Source of the DNA: Oscillospiraceae bacterium
GTDB lineage: Bacteria > Bacillota > Clostridia > Oscillospirales > Ruminococcaceae
Length of the DNA stretch: 64,000 nt
Reading direction: 5' to 3'
Assembly (NCBI GenBank): GCA_014799385.1
Contig: JAAVIC010000001.1
Span: 129,009-193,008 of the forward strand
The translations under genes and the position numbers were made by a program. The notes beneath the pieces were generated by a model that worked only from the letters and a program-made list of their open reading frames with translations, was not told where the DNA came from and made no database searches. Below, piece after piece: positions 38,459 through 47,406 of this stretch. Within the stretch, counting starts at the first letter, position 1; each line of letters begins with the position of its first letter.

Positions 38459-39221
38459 CGAACTTCACCTCCTCCGCATTGAACACGGGACCGTCCTTGC
38501 AAACGCGCGAATACATTTCCTTGCCGTTTCGCACGGTCAGGCACGAGCAAACCACGCACGCGCCCACTCCGCAGCCCATACGCTGCTCCAGAGAAACCCG
38601 GCACGGAACATTATACACATCGCACATTTTCGCCACGGATTTCAGCATGGGAGCAGGACCGCACGCCATTACCGCCGCCACATCGCCCTTTTCCAGCTCG
38701 TCCGCAAGCGGGAACGTCACCAAACCCTTTTGCCCCGTGCTTCCATCGTCCGTGCAAAGGTGAACCTTTGAGCCGTTTTTCTCGAAATCCTCCGCGAGGA
38801 TAATCCTTGACTTGTCGCGGAATCCGATTATCGCGGTGCAGCGTTCGCGCGTTTCGGCGGAAATTTCAAGCATCGGGGGAACTCCGATTCCGCCGCCCAC
38901 AACGATGATTCTCCCCGTTTCGGGAATTGAGAATCCGTTGCCCAGCGGCGCGAGAATATCCAGCTCATCTCCCTCGGAGATTTTCGCAAGCTCCGCAGTA
39001 CCCTTTCCTCTCATTTCGAACACGAACCGCAGAGTGCCGCGCTCCTTATCGATTCCGCAGATCGAGATTGGTCTGCGGAGCGTGAACCCCGGAACTCCGA
39101 TATTAGCGAACTGCCCCGCAACCGCCGCTTTCGCCGCGTTCGGAGCGTTCACAATGACCGAATAAATTCCGTCCGCAAGCTCCCGCTTTTCTATTACGGG
39201 ATATTTTTCACAAAAATACAT
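38451..39221 (-). CDS. pyrK: Dihydroorotate dehydrogenase electron transfer subunit
   Basis: A 256-residue flavo-iron-sulfur subunit. The FAD domain has LRRPISICG, the nucleotide domain has VVGGGIGVPPMLEI, and the C-terminus carries the [2Fe-2S] cluster ligands (EQRMGCGVGACVVCSC ... C). It couples dihydroorotate oxidation by PyrD to NAD. The leader repeat R4 precedes it, with TAAGGAG before the ATG. Confidence 0.96.
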   Translation of the reverse strand: MYFCEKYPVIEKRELADGIYSVIVNAPNAAKAAVAGQFANIGVPGFTLRRPISICGIDKERGTLRFVFEMRGKGTAELAKISEGDELDILAPLGNGFSIPETGRIIVVGGGIGVPPMLEISAETRERCTAIIGFRDKSRIILAEDFEKNGSKVHLCTDDGSTGQKGLVTFPLADELEKGDVAAVMACGPAPMLKSVAKMCDVYNVPCRVSLEQRMGCGVGACVVCSCLTVRNGKEMYSRVCKDGPVFNAEEVKFDG

Positions 39222-39241
39222 CTTTTCTCCTTATCTTAATA

Positions 39242-39355
39242 GCAAATTGAGAACCGTGCAGATGAAATCCGCTTTGCGGATTTCATCTGCACTAGCTGAG
39301 CGACCCGGCACACCGCTTCGCGGTATGCCGCGCCGCTCGCTTTCTCAATTTGCAC
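39242..39355 (-). repeat. Leader repeat R4 (before pyrK)
   Basis: The outer stem GCAAATTGAGAA/TTCTCAATTTGC is another covarying version. The arm GTGCAGATGAAATCCGC is fully paired to its complement. Confidence 0.85.
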
Positions 39356-39440
39356 GAATCACCAATAACTTGCTTTTGGTTATAGCGTGCTAATCGCGAG
39401 TCGCCGATAGGCGCACTATGACCAATAACAACTTTCCCCA

Positions 39441-39600
39441 GATGACACAGGAAAAAGGGGGTGGGGGAGATGGGAAAGAGGGGAGTGGGGGGAAAACCCG
39501 TAGGGGGCGGGGGCTTTTCCGTCCCTGGGGTTTGAATCCCCCGCCCCCGAAGGGTTGTCCCCCGAACCTCCGCGCCCGAAGGGCGCGGCAACCCCACTAA
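39441..39600 (+). repeat. G-rich dispersed repeat G1
   Basis: GATGACACAGGAAAAAGGGGG begins a run with several G3-G7 blocks (for example GGGGGTGGGGGAGATGGG, then GGGG), followed by AAAACCCGTAGGGGG and CCCCCGAAGGGTTGTCCCCC. It matches G2-G4. Nothing coding is supported in 39222-39630. Confidence 0.75.
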
Positions 39601-39630
39601 ACGCGGGGGGCGGGGCAGCTCCCCCGAATG

Positions 39631-40218
39631 CTACTCCTCGTCATCGTCCTTAATCCGCACCTTTATCGGGCAATCGTCATCAACCTTTTCGCGCTTGACC
39701 TCGGTTATACTCCTTATTCTGTGAACCGAAAGCCGAATTATAATCGCGACAGCCACAAAATACAAAATAATCTGAACACTAAACAGCTTTACGTCCTCAA
39801 ACATCATTTTCCGCTGAAACGCGTACATAACGTCAAACACCGCCATCAGCGCGGGAATTTTACACAGCGACACCGCGAACGCGTACCAATCGTAAACCGC
39901 CTGCGCGTTGTCCTTGGTGACTTTATACTTGCGGAACTCGTGGCTTTTCAGCGTGAGGATCAGATACACCGCGATTACGATCACCGCCAGCGCGGGGAAA
40001 ATCCACGCGAAGTAATGCCGATAGGTCAGCGAATCGCCGTATTTGAACATGATTCCGTACAAATCCTTTTCCGCCGCTTTGGATAAAGCCGCCTTGTATC
40101 GCGGAAAAAATCCGACTGTCAGCACGAAAATCATCGCCGTGATTCCCAACGAAATCACGTCTGCGGCGATTCGCGCGGGCTTAAACCTCGGTTTTACGGG
40201 GTATTTTCCGATCTTCAT
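39631..40218 (-). CDS. Membrane protein translationally coupled to carB
   Basis: A 195-residue protein with about four hydrophobic helices (near 20-38, 70-90, 113-130 and 145-163) and charged ends (N-terminal MKIGKYPVKPRFKP, C-terminal KVRIKDDDEE). No family is recognised. Its ATG overlaps the carB stop in an ATGA, so it is made together with carbamoyl-phosphate synthase. A role linked to pyrimidine synthesis is possible only by association. Confidence 0.75.
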   Translation of the reverse strand: MKIGKYPVKPRFKPARIAADVISLGITAMIFVLTVGFFPRYKAALSKAAEKDLYGIMFKYGDSLTYRHYFAWIFPALAVIVIAVYLILTLKSHEFRKYKVTKDNAQAVYDWYAFAVSLCKIPALMAVFDVMYAFQRKMMFEDVKLFSVQIILYFVAVAIIIRLSVHRIRSITEVKREKVDDDCPIKVRIKDDDEE

Positions 40219-43200
40219 ATCTTGGTAATATCCACCATTTCCACATCGTTAATGGAGCGGTTCGCCTCAAGGCAGTCCAACAGAGCGTTTGCGGTATCTA
40301 TCGCCGTCAGACAGGCAATGGAACGCTCCACGGCTTTGCGGCGCATACGCACGGAATCCAGCGAGGGCTTGCGTCCCGTTTCGGAAGTGGAAACAACGTA
40401 ATTTATCTCCCCGCTCTCCAACAGAGTTATCACGTTCGGCTCTTTGTATTCGTGGATTCGGTAAACGTGGTTCGCGGCAATCATATTGCGGTTGAGTACG
40501 GAAGCCGTTCCCGCGGTTGCGTAGATTTTGAATCCGAGAGCCTCGAATCTGCTTGCGATTTCAATAATTTCATTCTTGTCCGAATCACGCACCGAAATCA
40601 GCACGCCGCCCTTTTCCTTGTTGCCGCTGAACTTATATCCCGCCGCCGTCAAGCCCTTGAACAGAGCCTCGCCGAACGTCTTTGCTATACCCAGACACTC
40701 GCCCGTGGACTTCATCTCCGGACCGAGCTGATTATCCACATCGTGGAGCTTTTCAAAGCTGAACACGGGAACTTTAACCGCCACATAATCCCCAACGGGA
40801 TAAAGTCCGCTCTTATAGCCCATATCCTTGAGCTTTTTGCCGAGGATTATTTTGGTAGCCAGATCCACCATAGGAACGCCCGTAACCTTGGAAATATACG
40901 GCACGGTTCTTGACGAACGCGGGTTCACCTCGATTACATACACCTCGTGATTGTACACCACGTACTGAATATTCACCAGACCGATAACGTGCAGTGCCTT
41001 GGCGAGCTTTTCGGTGTAGTCGATAATTACTTTCTTGATATGCTCGGTAAGGTTCTGGCACGGGTAAACGGAAATCGAGTCGCCCGAGTGGATTCCCGCT
41101 CTTTCCACATGCTCCATAATTCCGGGGATAACAAAATCCTCGCCGTCGCAAATCGCGTCGACCTCGACCTCCGTACCCATCATATACTTGTCCACCAACA
41201 CGGGATTTTCGAGCTTTGTCGCGGTGATTATCTTCATATACTCTTCCACATCGGAATCGCAGTGAGCGATAATCATATTCTGTCCGCCGAGAACGTAACT
41301 CGGTCTTAACAGCACGGGATAACCGAGCTTGTTTGCGGTTTGAAGAGCCTCCTCGGCGGTGAACACCGTTTCGCCCTTCGGACGCGGAATACCGCACTTT
41401 TCAAGCAGCTCGTCAAACAGCTCTCTATCCTCAGCCGCGTCAATGTCCGCCGCCTGCGTACCGAGAATCCGCACGCCCAGCTCCGTGAGGTGCTTGGTAA
41501 GCGAGATAGCCGTCTGTCCGCCGAACTGAACCACGCAGCCATACGGCTTTTCGGTCGCGACAAGAGCCTCGACATCTTCACGGGTGAGCGGGTCGAAATA
41601 CAGACGCGTTCCCGTGTCGAAATCCGTGGAAACGGTTTCGGGATTGTTATTGCAGATGATAGCCTCGCAGCCCTCGTCTTTCAGCGTCCATACGCAGTGA
41701 ACCGAGCAATAGTCGAACTCGATTCCCTGTCCGATTCGGATAGGACCCGAGCCGAACACAATAACCTTTTTCTTGTCCGAGGGGTGATTTTCGATGAACT
41801 CCGCCGCCTCGTTCTCGCGGTCGAACGTATTGTAGAAATACGGCGTTGACGCTGAGAACTCCGCCGCGCAGGTATCAACCATCTTATACACCGCAAGCCG
41901 CCGCTCAATTCCGCAATCGGAGATTTTCTGCCCCGACAGCCGCTCAATGGTGCTGTCAAGGTAGCAGTATTTCTTCGCGAGGTCGTACTTCTCCTGAGTG
42001 AGAGCACCCTCGGCAAGCCACTTCTCAAGCTGAGCGAGGTTGTTCAATTTCGATATGAACCACTTGTCTATCTTGGTGATGTCGTGGATTTTGTCCACCG
42101 AGATTCCGCGTTTGAGAGCCTCGAACACGCAGAACGCGCGGTCGGTGTCCACGTCCTCCAGTTTTTTCAGAACCTCGTCATCGGAAAGCGAAACGAACTC
42201 CTTTTTGGTGAGGGAATCCATCTTCAGCTCGATAGAGCGCGCCGCTTTCATCATTCCCGCCTCAAACGAGGGAGCGATAGCCATAATCTCGCCGGTCGCT
42301 TTCATCTGCGTACCGAGCGTCTTTTTCGCGTAAACGAACTTGTCAAACGGGAAACGCGGGAATTTGACCACAAGATAATCCAGCGCGGGTTCAAAGCAAG
42401 CGTATGTCTTGCCCGTGACTTGGTTGATGATTTCGTCCAGCGTGTAGCCCACGGCGATTCTCGCGGCAACCTTCGCGATTGGGTATCCCGTAGCCTTGGA
42501 CGCAAGCGCCGAGGAGCGCGAAACACGCGGATTGACTTCGATTACCGCGTAATCGAAGCTGTCGGGCTTCAGCGCGAACTGACAGTTACAGCCGCCCTCG
42601 ACCTCCAGAGCCTGAATGATGTCCAGAGCCGCCGTGCGGAGCATCTGATACTCCTTGTCCGCAAGTGTAACTGTCGGAGCGACAACTATCGAATCTCCCG
42701 TATGAACGCCCACGGGGTCGAAATTCTCCATCGAGCAGACGGTAATTACGTTGCCCTTGCTGTCGCGCATTACCTCGAACTCGACTTCCTTCCAGCCCGA
42801 AATGCACTTCTCCACCAGAATCTGCGTGATCGGCGACAAGCGCAAGCCGTTTGTGGCGATTTCGTGCAGCTCCTCGCGATTTTCGGCGATTCCGCCGCCC
42901 GTGCCGCCGAGAGTGAACGCGGGGCGAACGATTACGGGATAGCCGATTTCCTCCGCGAACGACATAGCGTCGTCGATATTCTCAACCACCTTGGACGGAA
43001 TGCACGGCTGACCGATGGATTCCATCGTGTCCTTGAACGCCTGTCTGTCCTCCGCCTTGTGAATCGTTTCGGGATTCGAGCCGAGCAGCTTAACGCCGTG
43101 TTCCGCGAGGAATCCGCTTTCGGCAAGCTGCATAGACAGCGTAAGCGCGGTCTGACCGCCGAGGTTTGAAACCACCGAGTCGGGTTTTTCAATCTCGATT

Positions 43201-43430
43201 ATCCGTTTAACAACGTCCAAAGTGAGCGGCTCGATGTAGATTTTGTCCGCCATATGCTTGTCCGTCATAATGGTTGCGGGGTTTGAGTTTATCAGCACGA
43301 CCTCAAGACCCTCCTGTTTGAGGGCGCGGCAAGCCTGCGTTCCCGCATAGTCGAACTCAGCCGCCTGTCCTATGACGATAGGACCCGAACCGATTACCAA
43401 TACCTTCTTTATATCACTTCTCAGCGGCAT
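40215..43430 (-). CDS. carB: Carbamoyl-phosphate synthase large subunit
   Basis: A 1,071-residue protein, full length for the family, forming carbamoyl phosphate from bicarbonate, ammonia and two ATP. Both ATP-grasp halves are visible: the first opens KVLVIGSGPIVIGQAAEFDYAGTQA and has FTLGGTGGGIAENREEL, and the second opens KVIVFGSGPIRIGQGIEFDY and has SYVLGGQNM. The C-terminal allosteric domain starts near residue 940 (GGVLISVRDSDKNE). It shares one base with the carA stop (TAATG). Confidence 0.98.
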   Translation of the reverse strand: MPLRSDIKKVLVIGSGPIVIGQAAEFDYAGTQACRALKQEGLEVVLINSNPATIMTDKHMADKIYIEPLTLDVVKRIIEIEKPDSVVSNLGGQTALTLSMQLAESGFLAEHGVKLLGSNPETIHKAEDRQAFKDTMESIGQPCIPSKVVENIDDAMSFAEEIGYPVIVRPAFTLGGTGGGIAENREELHEIATNGLRLSPITQILVEKCISGWKEVEFEVMRDSKGNVITVCSMENFDPVGVHTGDSIVVAPTVTLADKEYQMLRTAALDIIQALEVEGGCNCQFALKPDSFDYAVIEVNPRVSRSSALASKATGYPIAKVAARIAVGYTLDEIINQVTGKTYACFEPALDYLVVKFPRFPFDKFVYAKKTLGTQMKATGEIMAIAPSFEAGMMKAARSIELKMDSLTKKEFVSLSDDEVLKKLEDVDTDRAFCVFEALKRGISVDKIHDITKIDKWFISKLNNLAQLEKWLAEGALTQEKYDLAKKYCYLDSTIERLSGQKISDCGIERRLAVYKMVDTCAAEFSASTPYFYNTFDRENEAAEFIENHPSDKKKVIVFGSGPIRIGQGIEFDYCSVHCVWTLKDEGCEAIICNNNPETVSTDFDTGTRLYFDPLTREDVEALVATEKPYGCVVQFGGQTAISLTKHLTELGVRILGTQAADIDAAEDRELFDELLEKCGIPRPKGETVFTAEEALQTANKLGYPVLLRPSYVLGGQNMIIAHCDSDVEEYMKIITATKLENPVLVDKYMMGTEVEVDAICDGEDFVIPGIMEHVERAGIHSGDSISVYPCQNLTEHIKKVIIDYTEKLAKALHVIGLVNIQYVVYNHEVYVIEVNPRSSRTVPYISKVTGVPMVDLATKIILGKKLKDMGYKSGLYPVGDYVAVKVPVFSFEKLHDVDNQLGPEMKSTGECLGIAKTFGEALFKGLTAAGYKFSGNKEKGGVLISVRDSDKNEIIEIASRFEALGFKIYATAGTASVLNRNMIAANHVYRIHEYKEPNVITLLESGEINYVVSTSETGRKPSLDSVRMRRKAVERSIACLTAIDTANALLDCLEANRSINDVEMVDITKI

Positions 43431-44524
43431 TACTTGTTACCTCCCATAAGCTCCAAAAATTCATCAAACAGATACGAGGTATCATGCGGACCTCCGCAAG
43501 CCTCGGGGTGGAACTGCACGGTAAACGCGGGCGCGTTGGTATACCGCACGCCCTCGCACGTTCCATCGTTTCCGTTGATGTGGCTGACCTTGCCCGCGCT
43601 CTCGGGGACGCTCTCGCCGATTACCGCGTAGCCGTGGTTCTGCGAGGTGATGAACGTCTTGTCCAGAGCCAAGTCCTTAACGGGCTGATTTCCGCCGCGA
43701 TGACCGTATTTCAGCTTTTCGGTCTTTGCGCCGTTCGCCAGAGCCAGAAGCTGATGTCCCAAACAAATTCCGAACGTGGGGATTTTCGCGGGAATCAGCT
43801 CCCGCAGAGTGTTTATAGCCTCCACGTTGTCCGCGGGGTCGCCCGGACCGTTCGAGAGCATTATTCCGTCGGGATTCAGAGCCTTTATTTCCTCGGCTGA
43901 GGTGTTATACGGCATAACCGTAACATTACAGCCGCGCTTATTCAGCTCTCTGCGGATATTGAACTTGTGTCCGTAGTCCATCAGAACCACATTATATTTC
44001 GCGTTTTCAACGGGGAAATACTCCTTCTCCTTAACGGAAACCTTAGGCACTACCTCGCCGACCTTATACGCGCGTATCTCCTCAAGCAGCTTGTCCTTAT
44101 CGAACTCGCCGCATACAATCGCGCCGTTCATAACGCCGCTCTCACGGATTATCTTGGTAAGGCTGCGCGTGTCGATATCGCAAATTCCCACGATATTCAG
44201 ACCTTTGAGATAGCTGTCCAGATCGCCCTCGCAGCGGAAATTGCTCGGCATTTCGCAGCACTCGCGCACTATGTACCCGGAAACCACGCTGCCGCGGCTC
44301 TCGGGGTCAACCTTGTTCACTCCGTAATTTCCGATAAGCGGAAACGTCTGCGTGACTATCTGCCCGCAGTAGGACGGGTCTGTAAGCGTTTCCTGATAGC
44401 CCGTCATAGCCGTTGTGAACACGATCTCGCCGATAACTGTGCCCTCCGCGCCGAATCCCAGCCCCTCAAATACCGTGCCGTCAGCCAGTATCAGAGCGGC
44501 TTTTCGTTTACTCTCAAAAATCAT
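43430..44524 (-). CDS. carA: Carbamoyl-phosphate synthase small subunit
   Basis: A 364-residue glutaminase subunit. The N-terminal domain has the conserved TAMTGYQETLTDPSYCGQIV. The class I amidotransferase domain has the catalytic Cys in IPTFGICLGHQLLALA and the His/Glu pair in TVQFHPEACGGPHDT. It supplies ammonia to CarB. Leader repeat R5 precedes it, with AAGGAG before the ATG. The organisation carA-carB-membrane protein is one transcript. Confidence 0.98.
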   Translation of the reverse strand: MIFESKRKAALILADGTVFEGLGFGAEGTVIGEIVFTTAMTGYQETLTDPSYCGQIVTQTFPLIGNYGVNKVDPESRGSVVSGYIVRECCEMPSNFRCEGDLDSYLKGLNIVGICDIDTRSLTKIIRESGVMNGAIVCGEFDKDKLLEEIRAYKVGEVVPKVSVKEKEYFPVENAKYNVVLMDYGHKFNIRRELNKRGCNVTVMPYNTSAEEIKALNPDGIMLSNGPGDPADNVEAINTLRELIPAKIPTFGICLGHQLLALANGAKTEKLKYGHRGGNQPVKDLALDKTFITSQNHGYAVIGESVPESAGKVSHINGNDGTCEGVRYTNAPAFTVQFHPEACGGPHDTSYLFDEFLELMGGNK

Positions 44525-44549
44525 AATATCGCATCTCCTTATCTTAAAA

Positions 44550-44654
44550 GCAAATTGCGAACCGTGCAGACGAGCTTTCGCTCGTCTGCACTAGCTGAGC
44601 GTTACCTCTCACCGCTTTGCGGTGCTCGGCAACGCTCGCTTTCGCAATTTGCAC
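44550..44654 (-). repeat. Leader repeat R5 (before carA)
   Basis: The outer stem is GCAAATTGCGAA/TTCGCAATTTGC. Arm 1 is GTGCAGACGAGC/GCTCGTCTGCAC, where ACGAG/CTCGT replaces ATGAG/CTCAT of other copies, a paired change. The second arm is less regular. Confidence 0.85.
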
Positions 44655-44760
44655 GAGTCGCCAAAATGTGGCTTGAATTTGCACGAGCCGACGGTAGGCT
44701 TTTCGTTATTCTTCGCGCGAAACCTCAACGCTCGATTTTGAAATTGCACCGGGTGTATAA

Positions 44761-45141
44761 TCAACTTTTCGGTCTTTGCAGCTCATAAAGTGTTTCATCA
44801 ACGAACACTCCGCGAAAATACGCGTCCACCGCATTGTCAAGCCGCTCGATATAGCCGTTATACCGCTTATTCGGAAACTTCCTCAGCTTGGACAAATCGC
44901 GCTTGTCGAAATGCCATATCATTTCCTTTAATATCCGCTGATAAACTAACGTTATCTTTCGTGCCGTTTCAAAGTCTCTGCCGCTTTTCAAAGCGTCCTG
45001 CGCGAGAGTTATCACGCAGTCATAAAATTCCCAGAAACGTTTTTTGGAAAACAGTTCGCACTCGTGCAAGCTATCAATCAAACTATCCTCGGCACAACTC
45101 ACGTTCTTTTCTAAAATCGCCTTTGCCTCTTTCACCGTCAT
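44761..45141 (-). CDS. Uncharacterised helical protein behind pyrF
   Basis: A 126-residue, mostly helical, charged protein without signal peptide or membrane helix. No family is recognised. Segments ECELFSKKRFWEFYDCVITL and MIWHFDKRDLSKLRKFPNKR are the most distinctive. It starts three bases after the pyrF stop and is therefore likely co-expressed with it. Confidence 0.65.
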   Translation of the reverse strand: MTVKEAKAILEKNVSCAEDSLIDSLHECELFSKKRFWEFYDCVITLAQDALKSGRDFETARKITLVYQRILKEMIWHFDKRDLSKLRKFPNKRYNGYIERLDNAVDAYFRGVFVDETLYELQRPKS

Positions 45142-45144
45142 AGC

Positions 45145-46083
45145 TTAACCTTTTGAAACGATAATCTTCCCGACCTCGCCCATAATCTCGTCGCGCATAC
45201 GTATAGCCTCTTTGCGCGCCGCCTCGGCGAACTCGCGCTCATCGCATTTCTGCTTTTGATACGCGCACATAATCCCGCGAGAGCTGTTTACGATACCGCC
45301 CAGACCGTTCTTATCGAACGCCGCCGCAATATCCTTTGCGCTTGCGCCTTGCGCTCCGTAGCCGGGAATCAGGAAGAACGTGTGCGGCAAAAGCTCTCTC
45401 AGACGCTTTATCTGCTCGGGATATGTAGCTCCCGCGACGATTCCCACGCCGTTATATCCGTACACTCCCGGGACTTCCTTGCCCCATTCCTCGCACATTT
45501 TGCCCATCAGCTCATACACGGGTACGCCGTCCACGGTCTTGTCCTGTAACTCGCCGCTTGACGGATTGGAGGTTTTCGCCAGTACGAAAATCCCCTTATC
45601 GTTCTCTTGGCACACCCTCAACAGCGGCTTTATCCCGTCACTGCCGAGATACCCGTTGACGGTGAGCGCGTCCGCGATAAACGGCTCGTACTCCTCTTTC
45701 CCGACCTTGACCTTGCCGAGATGCGCCGTTGCGTATGCCTCCATAGTCGCGCCTATATCGTTGCGCTTGCCGTCCGTAATGACGTACATTCCCTTGGAGC
45801 GCGCGTACTCCTGCGTTTTGTACAGCGTTTTCATTCCTTGAACTCCGTACATCTCGTAATACGCCGCCTGCGGCTTCACCGCGGGAACAATGTCGTACAA
45901 TGCGTCAATAAGCCCCTTGTTGAACTCCAGCAGCGCCTTTGCCGCGCCCTTGAGCGTTTCGCCGTACTTATCAAAGCACTTTTCGCGAATGTACTCGGGG
46001 ACGTAGTCCAGCTTAGGGTCAAGCCCCGCGACCGTGGGGTTTTGTTTCTGTTCGATTTTCTCAATCAATCTGTCCAGTGACAT
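45145..46083 (-). CDS. pyrF: Orotidine 5'-phosphate decarboxylase (PyrF subfamily 2)
   Basis: Start set at the ATG at 46083 behind TAAGGAG. The longer open frame would run into the leader repeat. The 312-residue length and NPTVAGLDPKLDYVPEYI fit subfamily 2. The catalytic DGKRNDIGAT (Asp-x-Lys-x-x-Asp) is near residues 100-110, and LIPGYGAQG near the end binds phosphate. It makes UMP from OMP, the last step of the pathway encoded here. Confidence 0.95.
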   Translation of the reverse strand: MSLDRLIEKIEQKQNPTVAGLDPKLDYVPEYIREKCFDKYGETLKGAAKALLEFNKGLIDALYDIVPAVKPQAAYYEMYGVQGMKTLYKTQEYARSKGMYVITDGKRNDIGATMEAYATAHLGKVKVGKEEYEPFIADALTVNGYLGSDGIKPLLRVCQENDKGIFVLAKTSNPSSGELQDKTVDGVPVYELMGKMCEEWGKEVPGVYGYNGVGIVAGATYPEQIKRLRELLPHTFFLIPGYGAQGASAKDIAAAFDKNGLGGIVNSSRGIMCAYQKQKCDEREFAEAARKEAIRMRDEIMGEVGKIIVSKG

Positions 46084-46105
46084 ATTCTTCTCCTTATTTT
46101 TAATA

Positions 46106-46219
46106 GCAAATTGCGAACCGAACAGATGAAACGTGCTTCGCACTTTTCATCTGTTCTAGCTGAGCGACCCGTATCACCGCGAAGCGGTGATACGCGCCGC
46201 TCGCTTTCGCAATTTGCAC
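46106..46219 (-). repeat. Leader repeat R6 (before pyrF)
   Basis: The outer stem is GCAAATTGCGAA/TTCGCAATTTGC. Arm 1 is AACAGATGAA...TTCATCTGTT and arm 2 GTATCACCGC/GCGGTGATAC, both changed relative to other copies but still paired. Confidence 0.85.
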
Positions 46220-46293
46220 TAATCACCAATAACTTGATGTGAGCTATAACGCTCTGTAACTCACTCCAATACGTTTTCACATAATATAACGCG

Positions 46294-46584
46294 CTAAATC
46301 AGCTCGTCAATATTTCGATGAGCGTTGATTACCCTCACAACATTAACCGTTTCGGTCGATTCGTCATACTGATAAAACACATAATTTCCGCTTACAAGGA
46401 AATATCTTAAACCGGAGTCTTTCCATTCTCTGTACCGATTTGGAAACTCTTTCAATTTATCCGCAGCCGCCTTGATTTTGGAAATGATATTTCTCGCTCT
46501 CTGCGGAGAATCTTGTTCTATCGAAATGTAATCGTAAAGCAATCTCATATCATTCTTTGCCTTACGCATATACACGATCTTCAT
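46294..46584 (-). CDS. ParE/RelE-family toxin 1
   Basis: Start at the ATG at 46584, overlapping the antitoxin stop as ATGA. An upstream TTG lies inside the antitoxin. The 96-residue protein has the ParE fold pattern: MKIVYMRKAKNDMRLLYDYI, then LKEFPNRYREWKDSGLRYFL and NYVFYQYDES with closing strand VVRVINAHRN. Members inhibit gyrase or cleave mRNA at the ribosome, and which applies here cannot be told. Confidence 0.88.
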   Translation of the reverse strand: MKIVYMRKAKNDMRLLYDYISIEQDSPQRARNIISKIKAAADKLKEFPNRYREWKDSGLRYFLVSGNYVFYQYDESTETVNVVRVINAHRNIDELI

Positions 46585-46811
46585 ATTCCGCAATACCCCT
46601 GAAAGAAATCGTCCATTTCCTCCTCAGAGCAAACTCTTCCGTTTTTAAGGTCGTCCAAACCCTCCGCCAACATATTCTCAAGCTCCGCCCTTGAATGTAC
46701 GGTATTCGGCGGCTCGGAAATAAAAGCGTTTTCGAAAAGCTTTACAAACCCCTCCAACTGCTCGTCCGTAAGTCTGTCGAAAATTATCTGAGCGCGTTCT
46801 CTTGTACTCAT
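46581..46811 (-). CDS. Antitoxin of pair 1
   Basis: A 76-residue acidic protein: MSTRERAQIIFDRLTDEQLE (a short DNA-binding/dimer region) and a toxin-neutralising tail EEEMDDFFQGYCGI. It is closely related to the second antitoxin (47132) and to the orphan at 48933. Antitoxin-first order with a 4-base overlap is typical, and the proteins probably repress their own promoter. Confidence 0.85.
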   Translation of the reverse strand: MSTRERAQIIFDRLTDEQLEGFVKLFENAFISEPPNTVHSRAELENMLAEGLDDLKNGRVCSEEEMDDFFQGYCGI

Positions 46812-46844
46812 GTAATCACCCCTTTATTTTTACAACAAACCGCA

Positions 46845-47135
46845 TTATATCAAGCTGTCGATATTCCTCCGTGAATAGAAAACATTCATGACATAAACTA
46901 TATCGGAAGATTTATCATAAAGATAAATCACCGTATGGTTCTTTACGGGAAAGCACCTCATATCGGTATCGCGCCATATTTTGTGCATTTCCGGGAAAAC
47001 CTCAAGGTCTTTAACCCTCTTTCGGATAAGGTCAACTCTCTTTTTCGCCAATCCCGGTTCTCCGAGATTGTACGCAATGTAATTGTAAATATTTTCAAGG
47101 TCGGATAGGGCTTCATCGGTATAAATTATCCTCAT
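46845..47135 (-). CDS. ParE/RelE-family toxin 2
   Basis: A 96-residue ParE-like toxin: MRIIYTDEALSDLENIYNYI, KDLEVFPEMHKIWRDTDMRC and NHTVIYLYDK. It is clearly paralogous to toxin 1 but well diverged. Its ATG overlaps the stop of its antitoxin (ATGA). It ends 33 bases before the first pair's antitoxin, so the two pairs lie in tandem. Confidence 0.88.
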   Translation of the reverse strand: MRIIYTDEALSDLENIYNYIAYNLGEPGLAKKRVDLIRKRVKDLEVFPEMHKIWRDTDMRCFPVKNHTVIYLYDKSSDIVYVMNVFYSRRNIDSLI

Positions 47136-47362
47136 ATTCCGTACCTTTCCTTGAAATATTCATCAACTTCTTCCGCTGTATAAACTCTGCCGCTTTTAAT
47201 GTCGTCATTGGCTCTCGCGATTCTCTCTTCGATTTCCGCAAGCGAATGAACAGCATAAGGCGGCTCGGGGAGGAAATTATCCTCGAGAAATTCAACAAGC
47301 TCCTCTATCTGCTCATCCGTTAAACCGTTAATAATCATCTGAGCGCGTTCTCTTGTACTCAT
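47132..47362 (-). CDS. Antitoxin of pair 2
   Basis: Start at the ATG at 47362 with GGGGGTGA upstream. The longer frame has no site. The 76-residue MSTRERAQMIINGLTDEQIE with tail TAEEVDEYFKERYGI matches antitoxin 1 in plan. It begins 45 bases after the pyrC stop, so it may be transcribed with pyrC. Confidence 0.85.
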   Translation of the reverse strand: MSTRERAQMIINGLTDEQIEELVEFLEDNFLPEPPYAVHSLAEIEERIARANDDIKSGRVYTAEEVDEYFKERYGI

Positions 47363-47406
47363 AACTTCACCCCCTGAGCCGGAAATCCAACGCGGAACAT
47401 CTTCAG

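Noticed and set aside
37556-38482. Long plus-strand frame opposite pyrD
   Set aside because: pyrD is unambiguous; the opposite frame has no motifs and is rich in Arg/His as expected for an antisense frame.
42084-43169. Long plus-strand frame opposite carB
   Set aside because: Antisense shadow of a well-defined carB ATP-grasp region.
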